The notes beneath the pieces were generated by a model. The model did not search any database. It had not been told where the DNA came from and saw only the letters and a list, made by a program, of their open reading frames with translations. Position numbers and translations under genes: made by a program. Positions 46,047 to 53,498 of a stretch of 64,000 bases of DNA are shown one piece after another. The first letter of the stretch is position 1, and every line of letters starts with the position of its first letter. This DNA comes from Chryseobacterium formosense (lineage in GTDB: Bacteria; Bacteroidota; Bacteroidia; Flavobacteriales; Weeksellaceae), in assembly GCF_900116415.1 (NCBI RefSeq), contig NZ_FPAP01000002.1, forward strand, positions 744,001-808,000. The letters are read 5' to 3'.

Positions 46047-46787
46047 TTAAGGTTGAGGACATGGAATTTTCTGTATGGTTCCGTCTGGATTTAGTGTTAA
46101 TTTCTTCCATTGACTGTTTTCATACTGATACAAAAATACTGAATTTCCACTGCCAAAGTCTTTAGTGTTGAGTACTTTCATCAGCATCTTTTCTGCCATA
46201 TCTGCGGTATAGTTTTGCTTTGTATTGAGTTTCCCCTCTGTTTCATATATTTCTAAAACGGTTTTCTCTGCTAATGCTACTCCTTGCTTAGTGTCTAAAT
46301 CTAATCCGTAAAAAAGGGTATCTAATGCCGTGAGATCCTGCATCCTTAACGCATAAGATGTACCATTGTAATTAAACAAAAACATAGAGAACTCATTCTT
46401 ACGGAAAGGCTCTAAAAGTTTATAGTGTTTGTAGAAAGTAACCATATCCGGATAAGAAAAAATAGGAAGACCTGAAGGATGATTGTGCATTCCCGCTATA
46501 TCATAGCTGCCTATAGGATTTTCGCTTCTCATGGTGCCATCAGCCTGATAGTTTGGCGAGCTTTGGGTAATGGAATATGATATTTTCCCCTTGAATTTCT
46601 CTACAATTACACTTGTTTCGTGTACATCATGGTCTATGGTTACCCTCTTTTTAATACTGTCCATTTTATGTTTAATTGCAGGATCATCGGTTTTTTCTTT
46701 CAACCTTTCGCAATCTGTTTTAGGTTCTTCTATAGGTACATTCGGCAAGGTAGGCAAGCCAATAGCACACCCATTTTCGTCAACCAT
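46047..46787 (-). CDS. Orphan C-terminal cassette with RadC/JAB-like HNHPSG motif
   Basis: The 246-codon frame starts at an ATG inside the conserved linker (MVDENGCAIGLPTLPN). Homology to the 516-residue lipoprotein extends upstream to about 46830, in frame, without a start codon, until a TGA near 46870. The domain has a conserved Glu in HETSVIVEKF and then AGMHNHPSGLPIFSYPD. This spells H-x-H-x7-S-x2-D, the metal-binding JAMM pattern, and HNHPSG is the RadC form. The C-terminus ends like its two paralogues (LMKVLN...GSGN...LYQYE...CP). There is no signal peptide, so as it stands it is either silent or expressed after recombination. Confidence 0.6.
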   Translation of the reverse strand: MVDENGCAIGLPTLPNVPIEEPKTDCERLKEKTDDPAIKHKMDSIKKRVTIDHDVHETSVIVEKFKGKISYSITQSSPNYQADGTMRSENPIGSYDIAGMHNHPSGLPIFSYPDMVTFYKHYKLLEPFRKNEFSMFLFNYNGTSYALRMQDLTALDTLFYGLDLDTKQGVALAEKTVLEIYETEGKLNTKQNYTADMAEKMLMKVLNTKDFGSGNSVFLYQYENSQWKKLTLNPDGTIQKIPCPQP

Positions 46788-46861
46788 TCCTGATGAGGGT
46801 TGTGTAGGGTCTGTAGGTATTTGTACAAACTGTTCGGGAGTGTAGCCTATTCCTAAGCAAA

Positions 46862-46881
46862 AAACCTCTTTTCAGAGGTTT
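46862..46881 (-). terminator. Module-boundary hairpin, copy 1
   Basis: AAACCTCT, loop TTTC, AGAGGTTT. It lies just upstream (transcription-wise) of the orphan cassette at 46047 and after the remnant gene that ends the previous module. The same hairpin is at 48972-48991. It may be the terminator of the previous module. Confidence 0.7.
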
Positions 46882-46889
46882 AATACTTC

Positions 46890-46990
46890 TTATGGCTTTG
46901 TTAGAATAATTTCTTCAGGTAAAGGCTGCGGAATTCCTGTATCATAATATGGGCAATTTACTGTTTCTATTTCATTATGAAAATAATATT
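46890..46990 (-). pseudogene. DUF6705 gene remnant, C-terminal end only
   Basis: On the minus strand the frame ends CPYYDTGIPQPLPEEIILTKP and a stop, the standard C-terminus of DUF6705 proteins. It runs into a stop codon about 35 codons upstream, with no start or signal peptide. It is the third kind of relic of this family in the island. Confidence 0.6.
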
Positions 46991-47041
46991 CTAAATTCTA
47001 TATTGTTTCGATATTATTTGTGAAGTTAATTTACTCAATTT

Positions 47042-47536
47042 TTAATCGTCCAGTTCTTCTATTTTTACTCTCCCGGCTTGATAAATTAGTTTAGCTGCAT
47101 GGTAAAAATACTTTTTATGATTATATTTATCCATTTTAGAAAAACAATAGGCAAAATAATTTTCCTTTTTATTATTTCTAAAAATAGTAATTGAAGTACC
47201 ATCTCCATCCAAACAAGTTGTCACTAAAGTATCTTTGGCATTATCTGAGAGTGGATATAAAACTTTTGAATCAATCTTTAAAACGGCATCTTTTATAGTT
47301 TCATATTCTCTTCTTGACAGTTTTCGGTTGTAATATTCATTTTTACTTTCCACAGCCACTCTCATTTTTGAATTCTTAATCTTTTTTATAGGTTGAATGG
47401 TTATTCTAATTGTATTACCAATTATTATTGAATTAGAGTGTACAAGCTCAATCCTTTCCAAATGATTTTGAGAAAAACAATATGTGTAAGTGAACAGACA
47501 CAAAAAAAATAATGTATTTACAATTTTCATATTCAT
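47042..47536 (-). CDS. Secreted protein of unknown function in cassette module
   Basis: A 164-residue protein with a signal peptide ending CFSQ and no lipobox. The mature part is basic and hydrophilic; I recognise no domain. Visible features are a MRVAVESKNEYYNRKLSRREYETIKDAVLKID stretch and a C-terminal Tyr-rich NHKKYFYHAAKLIYQ helix. Its start codon overlaps the stop of the frameshifted DUF6705 gene by one base (TAATG). It was therefore coupled to that gene as a second partner of the upstream cassette. Confidence 0.55.
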   Translation of the reverse strand: MNMKIVNTLFFLCLFTYTYCFSQNHLERIELVHSNSIIIGNTIRITIQPIKKIKNSKMRVAVESKNEYYNRKLSRREYETIKDAVLKIDSKVLYPLSDNAKDTLVTTCLDGDGTSITIFRNNKKENYFAYCFSKMDKYNHKKYFYHAAKLIYQAGRVKIEELDD

Positions 47537-48110
47537 TACTGCTTAGTAAAAACCATATCCAACGGAAAAGTAGAGCCTGTATATAAAGTTCTCGGTTTTG
47601 TAGGGCTTACATAAGAACTGTGTTGATCTATCTTACCTTTAAATCTCATCTGGGTTGGGGAAAGTTTTTCCAGCCTTACGGTGATCATTTTTTCCTTTTT
47701 AACGTCTATAAACATTGCTGTTCCTACTAATTGAGTGTCACATTCAGTACTAAATGAAACATTTAGACCAAAATCACTTTGAAGATCATCCCCCGATGTA
47801 TCCGCTATCACCACTCCATTTTCTTTATAAATATAATATCCTACTAATCGATCTTTATAATAGTTATAAGTATGTTGTAATGAAACTTTGTCTGTTTAAT
47901 TAAAACTAAAGTCATTTCTTTGTTTCCAGAAAACCATTTCCAAGTACCAACATATTGAGGGTAGATATTGCTAATATCTTTTAGGTATGTATTTCCATCT
48001 GAATCATTATAATCTGTATAATTACATCTTTCAACTAAATCGATAATATTTGTTTGTCCTTTACAAGATAAAGTGAAAACTGTTATTATTAATAAAACTA
48101 TCTTATTCAT
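47536..48110 (-). pseudogene. DUF6705-like lipoprotein gene split by a frameshift
   Basis: The start at 48110 (MNKIVLLIITVFTLSC, lipobox C16) leads into DISNIYPQYVGTWKWFSGNKEMTLVLIKQTKFHYN. The frame then shifts at about 47866-47876, ending in a TAG. The other frame continues with YNYYKDRLVGYYIYKENG and MVIADTSGDD and ends STFPLDMVFTKQ. Aligned with the intact copy at 45436-46029 the reading is continuous apart from this shift. It is either a real lesion or a sequencing error. Confidence 0.75.
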
Positions 48111-48127
48111 AATGTTAATTTTTGAAT

Positions 48128-48958
48128 TTATAAAGGACAATCATCTTGTCCAACTGTTCCATCAAGGTTTAATTTAAGTTTTGCCCAACGCTTAGTGGTT
48201 TTATCTTTACGATACAAATGTACACCGTTTCCACTTCCAATTTTAGGATCATTAAGGACTTTCATTAGTATTTTTAAAGCTTCAACTTCTGTATAATCTT
48301 TATATTTATCAAATCCTTTTTTTTCATATATTTCATACAATAAATCATTAGCTTTTTTTTCTTGTTCTGTTGTAGGATCCGCCTCCGTACCCTGATTAAG
48401 ACCTGCAAACAAAGCATCTAATGCTGTAGTGTCACTCATTCTAAACGCATATTCTATACCATTAAAATTGACCACATAGTTAATATAAGCATTTTTTCTT
48501 GCCGGAGCAGAAATTTTATATCCGACATAGAACGTAAGAATATCTCCAAACTGTGGTACCGGGAAAAAACCTTCATAGTGATTATGTGCTGCAAGAATAT
48601 CCCAAGTTTGAAGTGCTATTTCTACTGCAACAGCCCCTGCAATACCCGTCTCTTTAGGTTGGGTAAAAACCTTATGTTTTAGTGCTGCGCCTCTCTTCGC
48701 TATAGTAATTCCTGTCTCATGATGATCCCTATTCGGTGTTGATAAGGCTACACGGCTTTTAAGACTATCAAGCTTAGTTTGAATGTATGGAGTTTCCGAA
48801 TTTTCCTTCAGTACTTCGCATGGTGTTCTCTCGTCTATATCAATTGGGTTATTCGGTAAAGTAGGCAAACCAATAGCACACCCATTTTCGTCAACCATTC
48901 CTGTTGAGGGATTTGTAGGGACTTGTACGCATGGTGCAGGAATGAAGTAATTTCCCAA
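48128..48958 (-). CDS. Orphan C-terminal cassette, second RadC/JAB-like variant
   Basis: A 276-codon frame using a TTG at 48958 as the only start before the linker. After CVQVPTNPSTGMVDENGCAI the linker matches the full-length gene. The domain keeps the conserved Glu (HHETGITIAKRG) and LAAHNHYEGFFPVPQFGDILTFY, where HNH and Asp are kept but the Ser of the JAMM pattern is replaced. The C-terminus LMKVLNDPKIGSGNGVHLYRKD...CP fits the family. No signal peptide. It is followed 17 nt later by the frameshifted DUF6705 gene. Confidence 0.6.
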   Translation of the reverse strand: MGNYFIPAPCVQVPTNPSTGMVDENGCAIGLPTLPNNPIDIDERTPCEVLKENSETPYIQTKLDSLKSRVALSTPNRDHHETGITIAKRGAALKHKVFTQPKETGIAGAVAVEIALQTWDILAAHNHYEGFFPVPQFGDILTFYVGYKISAPARKNAYINYVVNFNGIEYAFRMSDTTALDALFAGLNQGTEADPTTEQEKKANDLLYEIYEKKGFDKYKDYTEVEALKILMKVLNDPKIGSGNGVHLYRKDKTTKRWAKLKLNLDGTVGQDDCPL

Positions 48959-48971
48959 TTCCTAAACAAAA

Positions 48972-48991
48972 AAACCTCTTTTCAGAGGTTT
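48972..48991 (-). terminator. Module-boundary hairpin, copy 2
   Basis: Identical 8-bp arms and loop to 46862-46881, with the same flanking A run. It stands just before the orphan cassette at 48128-48958 and after the remnant at 49003-49125. Confidence 0.7.
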
Positions 48992-49002
48992 ATGTTCTTA
49001 TT

Positions 49003-49125
49003 GCTTTATCAACTCTACTTTATTAGGCAATTCAAAAGTAGGTTTCCCTACATAGAAACTATCAGGATTTCCTTTCGTTGAAATCATTCTGTTGTAATGA
49101 AATTTTTATTTGGGTGTTAATTTAT
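49003..49125 (-). pseudogene. Remnant of the 206-residue DUF6705-like gene, 3' end
   Basis: Nearly identical to the first 100 bases of 49771-50391 (the coding 3' end, ELPNKVELIKQ and stop), then diverges. No start codon or signal peptide. A parallel, more decayed remnant is at 44647-44755. Confidence 0.7.
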
Positions 49126-49151
49126 AGAACTTTTAAAACGATAAACACATA

Positions 49152-49769
49152 CTAATTATCACTTTTATACCGAGAAAGCTCAATTTCATTAGGTATTAAA
49201 CATAATGGCTCATTTTGCATTGCAGAATATTTACAAGAAGAAATTTTGTTCAATTTAATTTTTATCTTATCATCAATGTTGTTATAATAAATATAGGCAT
49301 AAAAATATTTCAGGTTGGTATCTCTCAATTGTCCTCCTAAAGAATTTTCATCTACTCCCATCATAAAACTACCATATTGATCCTTTTCTTTTTTATCTTT
49401 TTGGTAAGATGTGTTGATAGCCGGAGCATTTAGGTTATCAATAAGAACAATATTATCTTTTATTATTTTAAAAGTAGAAACCATTCTATCCATATACCAC
49501 CAATAGTAGCTTTTATTATCTTTTGATGCGAAAAGAAATTGAACCTTCTGAAGTTTTAATATAAAAACCAAGTCATTTTCTTTATAATACCAAGTTCCAA
49601 TATATGGATTGTATTTACCTTTTTTATCTTTAAAATAATCTCCTCTCTTTAAATCTTTTCCTTTAATTATATACCATTTACTATAATCAAAAGTTCTTTT
49701 TATAGGAAATTTTTGTCCTGCAATGTAACTGTAGAAAAAGATGAATAATATAAAAATATTCTTTTGCAT
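49152..49769 (-). CDS. Secreted DUF6705-like protein, candidate partner 2 of the 516-residue lipoprotein
   Basis: A 205-residue protein with a signal peptide ending IAGQ and no lipobox Cys. It contains GDYFKDKKGKYNPYIGTWYYKENDLVFILKLQKVQFLF, YYWWYMDRMVSTFKIIKDNIVLIDNLNAP and PLCLIPNEIELSRYKSD. It follows the same plan as the 206-residue neighbour: GTW start, I.DNLNAP turn, P.EIEL end. It is 1 nt downstream of that neighbour, so cotranscribed. Its duplicated copy at 44819-45434 is broken. Confidence 0.6.
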   Translation of the reverse strand: MQKNIFILFIFFYSYIAGQKFPIKRTFDYSKWYIIKGKDLKRGDYFKDKKGKYNPYIGTWYYKENDLVFILKLQKVQFLFASKDNKSYYWWYMDRMVSTFKIIKDNIVLIDNLNAPAINTSYQKDKKEKDQYGSFMMGVDENSLGGQLRDTNLKYFYAYIYYNNIDDKIKIKLNKISSCKYSAMQNEPLCLIPNEIELSRYKSDN

Positions 49770-49770
49770 A

Positions 49771-50391
49771 TTATTGCTTTATCAACTCTACTTTGTTAGG
49801 TAATTCAAAAGTAGGTTTTCCTACATAGAAACTATCAGGATTTCCTCTGGTTGAAATCATTCCGTTGTAATATATTTTTATTGTATTGAAAGTTCCATTA
49901 ACAGGATTTACAGGGTGTATCTCTGCATTAGTGGTTATATTCAATGGAATATCCTTTATTGAGCCTGTTAAATATAGTTCATTCATAAAATACGTAAGAC
50001 TGAATGTTCCGTATTTTTTAGCATCGATACTACTTATATTCTCAAAACTTGTAATTATAGGCGCATTAAGGTTATCTACTATAACCGTCCCGTTTTTAAT
50101 ATATTTATAGGTGATTAAAAGCTCATCCGAATATGCTTTTCTTATATTCTCATAAAACATTGGTACTTTTTGAATCTTTAGAATCAAAGTTTTTTCACTT
50201 CCTTCATATTTCCAAGTGCCTATATAAGGATTAAGTTGATTATAGCTATCTTTTACATAATCTCCTTTTTGACGAAAATAATCTTCATTAAAGGTATCCT
50301 GAAATGTCAAAGTTCTTAAAATGGATTGTTGCTGTGCTTTGCACGAATAATTCATAAGTATCAGTGTAAATATTACGATATATCTTTTCAT
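49771..50391 (-). CDS. DUF6705-like lipoprotein, candidate partner 1 of the 516-residue lipoprotein
   Basis: A 206-residue protein with a lipoprotein signal (MKRYIVIFTLILMNYSC, C17). The body is GDYVKDSYNQLNPYIGTWKYEGSEKTLILKIQKVPMFY, then YKYIKNGTVIVDNLNAPII, ending PTFELPNKVELIKQ. It is 12 nt after the full-length lipoprotein gene, so translated from the same message. Proximity and family repetition suggest a neutralising or chaperone role; nothing in the sequence proves it. Confidence 0.6.
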   Translation of the reverse strand: MKRYIVIFTLILMNYSCKAQQQSILRTLTFQDTFNEDYFRQKGDYVKDSYNQLNPYIGTWKYEGSEKTLILKIQKVPMFYENIRKAYSDELLITYKYIKNGTVIVDNLNAPIITSFENISSIDAKKYGTFSLTYFMNELYLTGSIKDIPLNITTNAEIHPVNPVNGTFNTIKIYYNGMISTRGNPDSFYVGKPTFELPNKVELIKQ

Positions 50392-50403
50392 AGTTTTAAT
50401 TTT

Positions 50404-51954
50404 TTAAATGCAGTTTGAAGTTTTTAAATCATCATTTTCATCGAGATAATGCTTCTTCCAATTCTTGAAATTCGCATCACTTTCATACAGATCAATTCCT
50501 GCTCCAACACCTGAATCTTTTATTAATTTTAATAAACCTTTTATTTGCTGTTTTTTAGTCATATTATATTTTATATCTTTTTCGAAAATAATATTAACAT
50601 ATTCTTCATTATTCTTTATATAATTAGCAAAATCAATAATAGCCTGTTTATTGGTAAGCTTTATGGCAAATGTACCTCTTTCGGAGGTTACATACATACC
50701 TAGTTCGTGAGTGGGTGCTGTTGAATTTTCTACCAATTGAGCTAAAGCATAAAAATCTGTCATAGAAAATACGCTAAGCGTTCTTAACGATGGAATACTC
50801 ATTATATTAAGATGACAATGCATGAATCCTGTTATATTAGGCGCTCTATTCCAATCAAAATCTAATTTTACAAAAGAATTTCCATTAGAATCTACACCTC
50901 CAAAGGTCTTATTTCCATAATTAGGATTATCATTATACATCGTAATCCCAGCTTCAGCAAGACCATTTGCATCTTGTTTTAATTCCAGCATTTTGCTTTG
51001 AAATTCTGTATTTTCCCCCTTTATTGTAAGATCACCACATGGAGTTTGCGGTTTCACATTCGGCAAAGTAGGCAAGCCAATAGCACATCCGTTTTCGTCA
51101 ACCATTCCCGATGAGGGCTGTGTAGGGTCTGTAGGTATCTGTATACAGGGTTGTGGGGTATTGTTTTCTGGTGGACAATCTGAGCATTCACCCCCTCCGC
51201 CGGTACTACCGCCTCCGCCAATAGGACCCGGGATTTGCTCGATCGTTTCATCTTTTACATCTGCGCAGGTGTAGCTGGATATGGTATAAGCCGAAGGCGG
51301 TGTGCCTCCCGGATTGGTAAGGTATTCGCAACTGTGAAAATTAGACCCGTCATGTGCACCCGAGCTGCAGGCAATCCAAATTGTTTCTGTTGTCCACCCG
51401 CAAGATAATCTTGCAAGCTGCCCATTCCCGTTAAAAGTTCCTGCCGTAAGCTCGGTAATGGTAGTATAGTCTCCGGAATAAAAATAATATCCTTTGCTGA
51501 TGTTTTCCTTTTCCTGCGGGGTGAGATGATAGGTTACCAAAAACTCCCGGTAAGTACCATTAGCAAAAGGAACCAGTAAAAGATTTTCCAGAGGAGCATC
51601 TGCAGGTGCATTCTCTTTTTTAATATTAAAAGTGTAGGTATGAAAGTTTGGCCCGTTCTCTATGTAGATCACACTTTCTGTGTCTATGGAAACTCCGTTT
51701 CCATAATCTACCACTCTTCCGTTAACAAGGGATTTAGAGTTTTTGAAAGCTGTTTTTGCCTTTTCAAGTTCCGGAACTAAGATGCTTCTGTGCTTACTTT
51801 CATTTAAGGAAATCCTCTTCGAGGTAAGCTGAAATTTTGAGCTGTTGTTAAAAGTTTCCTTTTCTGGGAACTGGTCAGTTCTGCAGGAATACGTCGAGAG
51901 AGCGACCAAAAATATCAGGCAGAGCCTGAGAAATAGATTTCTTTTCATAAACAT
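50404..51954 (-). CDS. Modular lipoprotein with variable RadC/JAB-like C-terminal domain (candidate polymorphic effector)
   Basis: A 516-residue lipoprotein (lipobox TYSC, C24). The N-terminal domain (about 40-235) has a strand-rich part and six Cys. Next comes a Gly-rich linker GGGGSTGGGGECSDC (246-260), then the conserved junction PCIQIPTDPTQPSSG to PTLPNV (269-300). The C-terminal domain (301-516) has E334 in LAEAGITMY and H379/H381 in GFMHCH. An SMTD (397-400) lies farther downstream than in the orphan copies. The tail is LLKLIKDSGVGAG...C. The architecture resembles surface-tethered polymorphic toxins of Bacteroidota, but toxicity is not shown. It could instead be a peptidase or adhesin. 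Confidence 0.6.
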   Translation of the reverse strand: MFMKRNLFLRLCLIFLVALSTYSCRTDQFPEKETFNNSSKFQLTSKRISLNESKHRSILVPELEKAKTAFKNSKSLVNGRVVDYGNGVSIDTESVIYIENGPNFHTYTFNIKKENAPADAPLENLLLVPFANGTYREFLVTYHLTPQEKENISKGYYFYSGDYTTITELTAGTFNGNGQLARLSCGWTTETIWIACSSGAHDGSNFHSCEYLTNPGGTPPSAYTISSYTCADVKDETIEQIPGPIGGGGSTGGGGECSDCPPENNTPQPCIQIPTDPTQPSSGMVDENGCAIGLPTLPNVKPQTPCGDLTIKGENTEFQSKMLELKQDANGLAEAGITMYNDNPNYGNKTFGGVDSNGNSFVKLDFDWNRAPNITGFMHCHLNIMSIPSLRTLSVFSMTDFYALAQLVENSTAPTHELGMYVTSERGTFAIKLTNKQAIIDFANYIKNNEEYVNIIFEKDIKYNMTKKQQIKGLLKLIKDSGVGAGIDLYESDANFKNWKKHYLDENDDLKTSNCI

Positions 51955-52065
51955 TTGATGTTTTTAAGTGGTTAAATATATAAATAATTCACAAACATAT
52001 AAAATATCTTTAATTATGGCAAATAAGCCACAATCATTTTTTTATAAATTCTCAACCTTTGCTTT

Positions 52066-52302
52066 GTGAAAGCAAGCATAGACAAACATTTTATCATATT
52101 ATTTGGACAAAATCTTAGGAAAATAAGAGAATCCAAAAAAATAAGTATGCAAAATCTTGCTGATGCTATCAATGTAGAATATTCACAAATTAGTAGAATA
52201 GAAAGAGGGCTTATAAATACTTCTATTGGAGTTGCTTTCGCCATCTCTCAAGCGTTGGAAATAGATATCAAAGAGCTTTTCGATTTTAAAACGGAAAAAT
52301 AA
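52066..52302 (+). CDS. XRE-family helix-turn-helix regulator
   Basis: A 78-residue single-domain protein starting with GTG. The HTH_3 fold is clear: LRKIRESKKISMQNLADAINVEYSQISRIERG, with a second half TSIGVAFAISQALEIDIKELFDF. It is divergent from the modular lipoprotein gene and 112 nt away, so it may control the cassette array. It may also be the remnant of a mobile element, since such orphan XRE genes are frequent on islands. Confidence 0.85.
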   Translation: MKASIDKHFIILFGQNLRKIRESKKISMQNLADAINVEYSQISRIERGLINTSIGVAFAISQALEIDIKELFDFKTEK

Positions 52303-52339
52303 AAATATATTCTTTTTTACATTCTTTGTCCCAAATTCC

Positions 52340-52750
52340 ACGTTCCCAACCCCAACCGACACGTCCAAAACCGATCCTGACACGTTTCGAAGAAGTCCCG
52401 CCACGTCCCATAAAGCTTCCGATACGTTGCACCACCTCTCAAGATACGTTTATCAGAAGTCCGTCGGGGTTCCAAAAGTCTCCGATGTGGTTCAAGATAC
52501 ATCAGGAAACGTTACTCAACCTATCCCGACAGGTAAAAGATAGGTTGGGAGAGGTGTTTTACCTATCCCGACCTATATTGAAAGTATCCCGATGAGTCAA
52601 CAACCGCTCCCGATCCTTAATGAACGTCTCCGGTTGGGTGAAAGACGTCTCCTAAGCTATCCGAGACGTATCTGAAGGAGTAAAGAACCTATCCCGAGTA
52701 TTCAAGAACGTATCGAATATATTAAAAGACGGTTTGAAAGCATAAAAATA
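52340..52750. repeat. Array of about 19 degenerate 21-bp units
   Basis: The tetranucleotide ACGT or a near form recurs at 52340, 52361, 52382, 52403, 52424, 52446, 52467, 52488, 52509, 52531 and 52552. After an irregular stretch it recurs at 52603, 52624, 52645, 52666, 52687, 52708 and 52729: steps of 21 bp with two of 22. On the minus strand the unit reads roughly TCGGGATACGTTnTTnAnnnA. The G+C content is visibly higher than in the surroundings. Units share only 8-11 bases, so it is old or selected for spacing. No protein frame follows the unit on either strand. Confidence 0.8.
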
Positions 52751-52774
52751 CCCCTCCGTTTCAATGGGAGGGGT
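52750..52774 (-). terminator. Strong hairpin terminator
   Basis: ACCCCTCC (52750-52757) and GGAGGGGT (52767-52774) pair perfectly around a 9-nt loop. On the minus strand it is followed by TATTTTTATG. It is 17 nt beyond the stop of the gene at 52791 and touches the end of the 21-bp array. Confidence 0.8.
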
Positions 52775-52790
52775 GGCTGGTTGTTGCTTT

Positions 52791-53279
52791 TTATTTTTTC
52801 TCCTCGGGTGGAACCGTAGAGGTTGAATTTTTCACAAAGAACTGTTTCAGATCTTTGTACTTGTCTTCAAATCCCGTCGCTGACGTTCCTGCTTTGTAAG
52901 TCGTGAAAGAATAATCTACCAACGCCGACTGATAGTTGTCGTAATCATGAAGTGTTTTGGCATTATTAAGTCTTGTAATCACGCTTTCGAGCCTGCTGAT
53001 CATGGCTTCCATGTTGTTTCGGGAGGTGTGATCTCTGTTGAATTCTTCCCAGTCGACTTCGGGAGAACTCAGGTTCGCCTGACTGTTGTTGTAGTCGTAG
53101 ACCTTATTGACAAAGAGTTTGTTTTGCTCGTTGATGCTTCCGTATTTTTTACGGTCTTCAGGTGAAAGGTTGACTGTAATTTCAGCAAGAGCTGTTTCCA
53201 ATGCCGCGATGGCATCCTGTGCCGCAGTGATCTTTGCACTGCTCAAATGGGTGGAGTTCAAATTTGTTAATCCCATCAT
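52791..53279 (-). CDS. Conserved protein of unknown function, helical
   Basis: A 162-residue cytoplasmic protein without signal or TM. Helices dominate: ITAAQDAIAALETALAEITVNLSPEDRKKYG, then NNMEAMISRLESVITRLNNAKTLHDYDNYQ, which suggests a helical bundle. The SPEDRKKYGSINEQNKLFVNKVYDY block recurs in Bacteroidota proteins I know only as hypothetical. Its 3' end is followed by a hairpin and the 21-bp array. No functional assignment is possible. Confidence 0.65.
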   Translation of the reverse strand: MMGLTNLNSTHLSSAKITAAQDAIAALETALAEITVNLSPEDRKKYGSINEQNKLFVNKVYDYNNSQANLSSPEVDWEEFNRDHTSRNNMEAMISRLESVITRLNNAKTLHDYDNYQSALVDYSFTTYKAGTSATGFEDKYKDLKQFFVKNSTSTVPPEEKK

Positions 53280-53498
53280 TTTTGATTTTAAAGGTTAATA
53301 CTATATGAATAAAATCGTGTGTTTTTTATTTGGGAGAACTAAGATATAAAAAAACAACAAGTGAAGAGGGGAAATATTGAAAAGATTTTGATAGTCAGTG
53401 GTTTGTGTTATGAGGAGTATTGTATGTAACCTTTACTGCAGATAGGGTTATTTATTTTCATGATATATTCTTATTTTTAAAAATTAAAAACCAGAAAA

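Noticed and set aside
45977..46165. Small plus-strand frames inside the cassette island
   Set aside because: They are antisense to the DUF6705 and cassette genes and lack any supporting signal.
46490..46510. HNH letters in the orphan cassettes as an HNH nuclease
   Set aside because: The spelling HNH is coincidental. No beta-beta-alpha metal finger with the usual spacing or Cys pairs is seen, and the HNHPSG...SxxD context fits RadC/JAB better.
52014..52244. Minus-strand frame overlapping the XRE gene
   Set aside because: The plus-strand frame has a clear HTH_3 domain; the minus frame has no recognisable feature.
52326..52595. 89-codon plus-strand open frame within the 21-bp array
   Set aside because: Composition is odd, there is no ribosome signal or family likeness, and several overlapping frames are open on both strands because the array is G+C rich and repetitive.
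52340..52750. Regular 21-bp array as a CRISPR
   Set aside because: There are no conserved repeats separated by unique spacers. The unit itself is degenerate, too short, and no cas gene is near.
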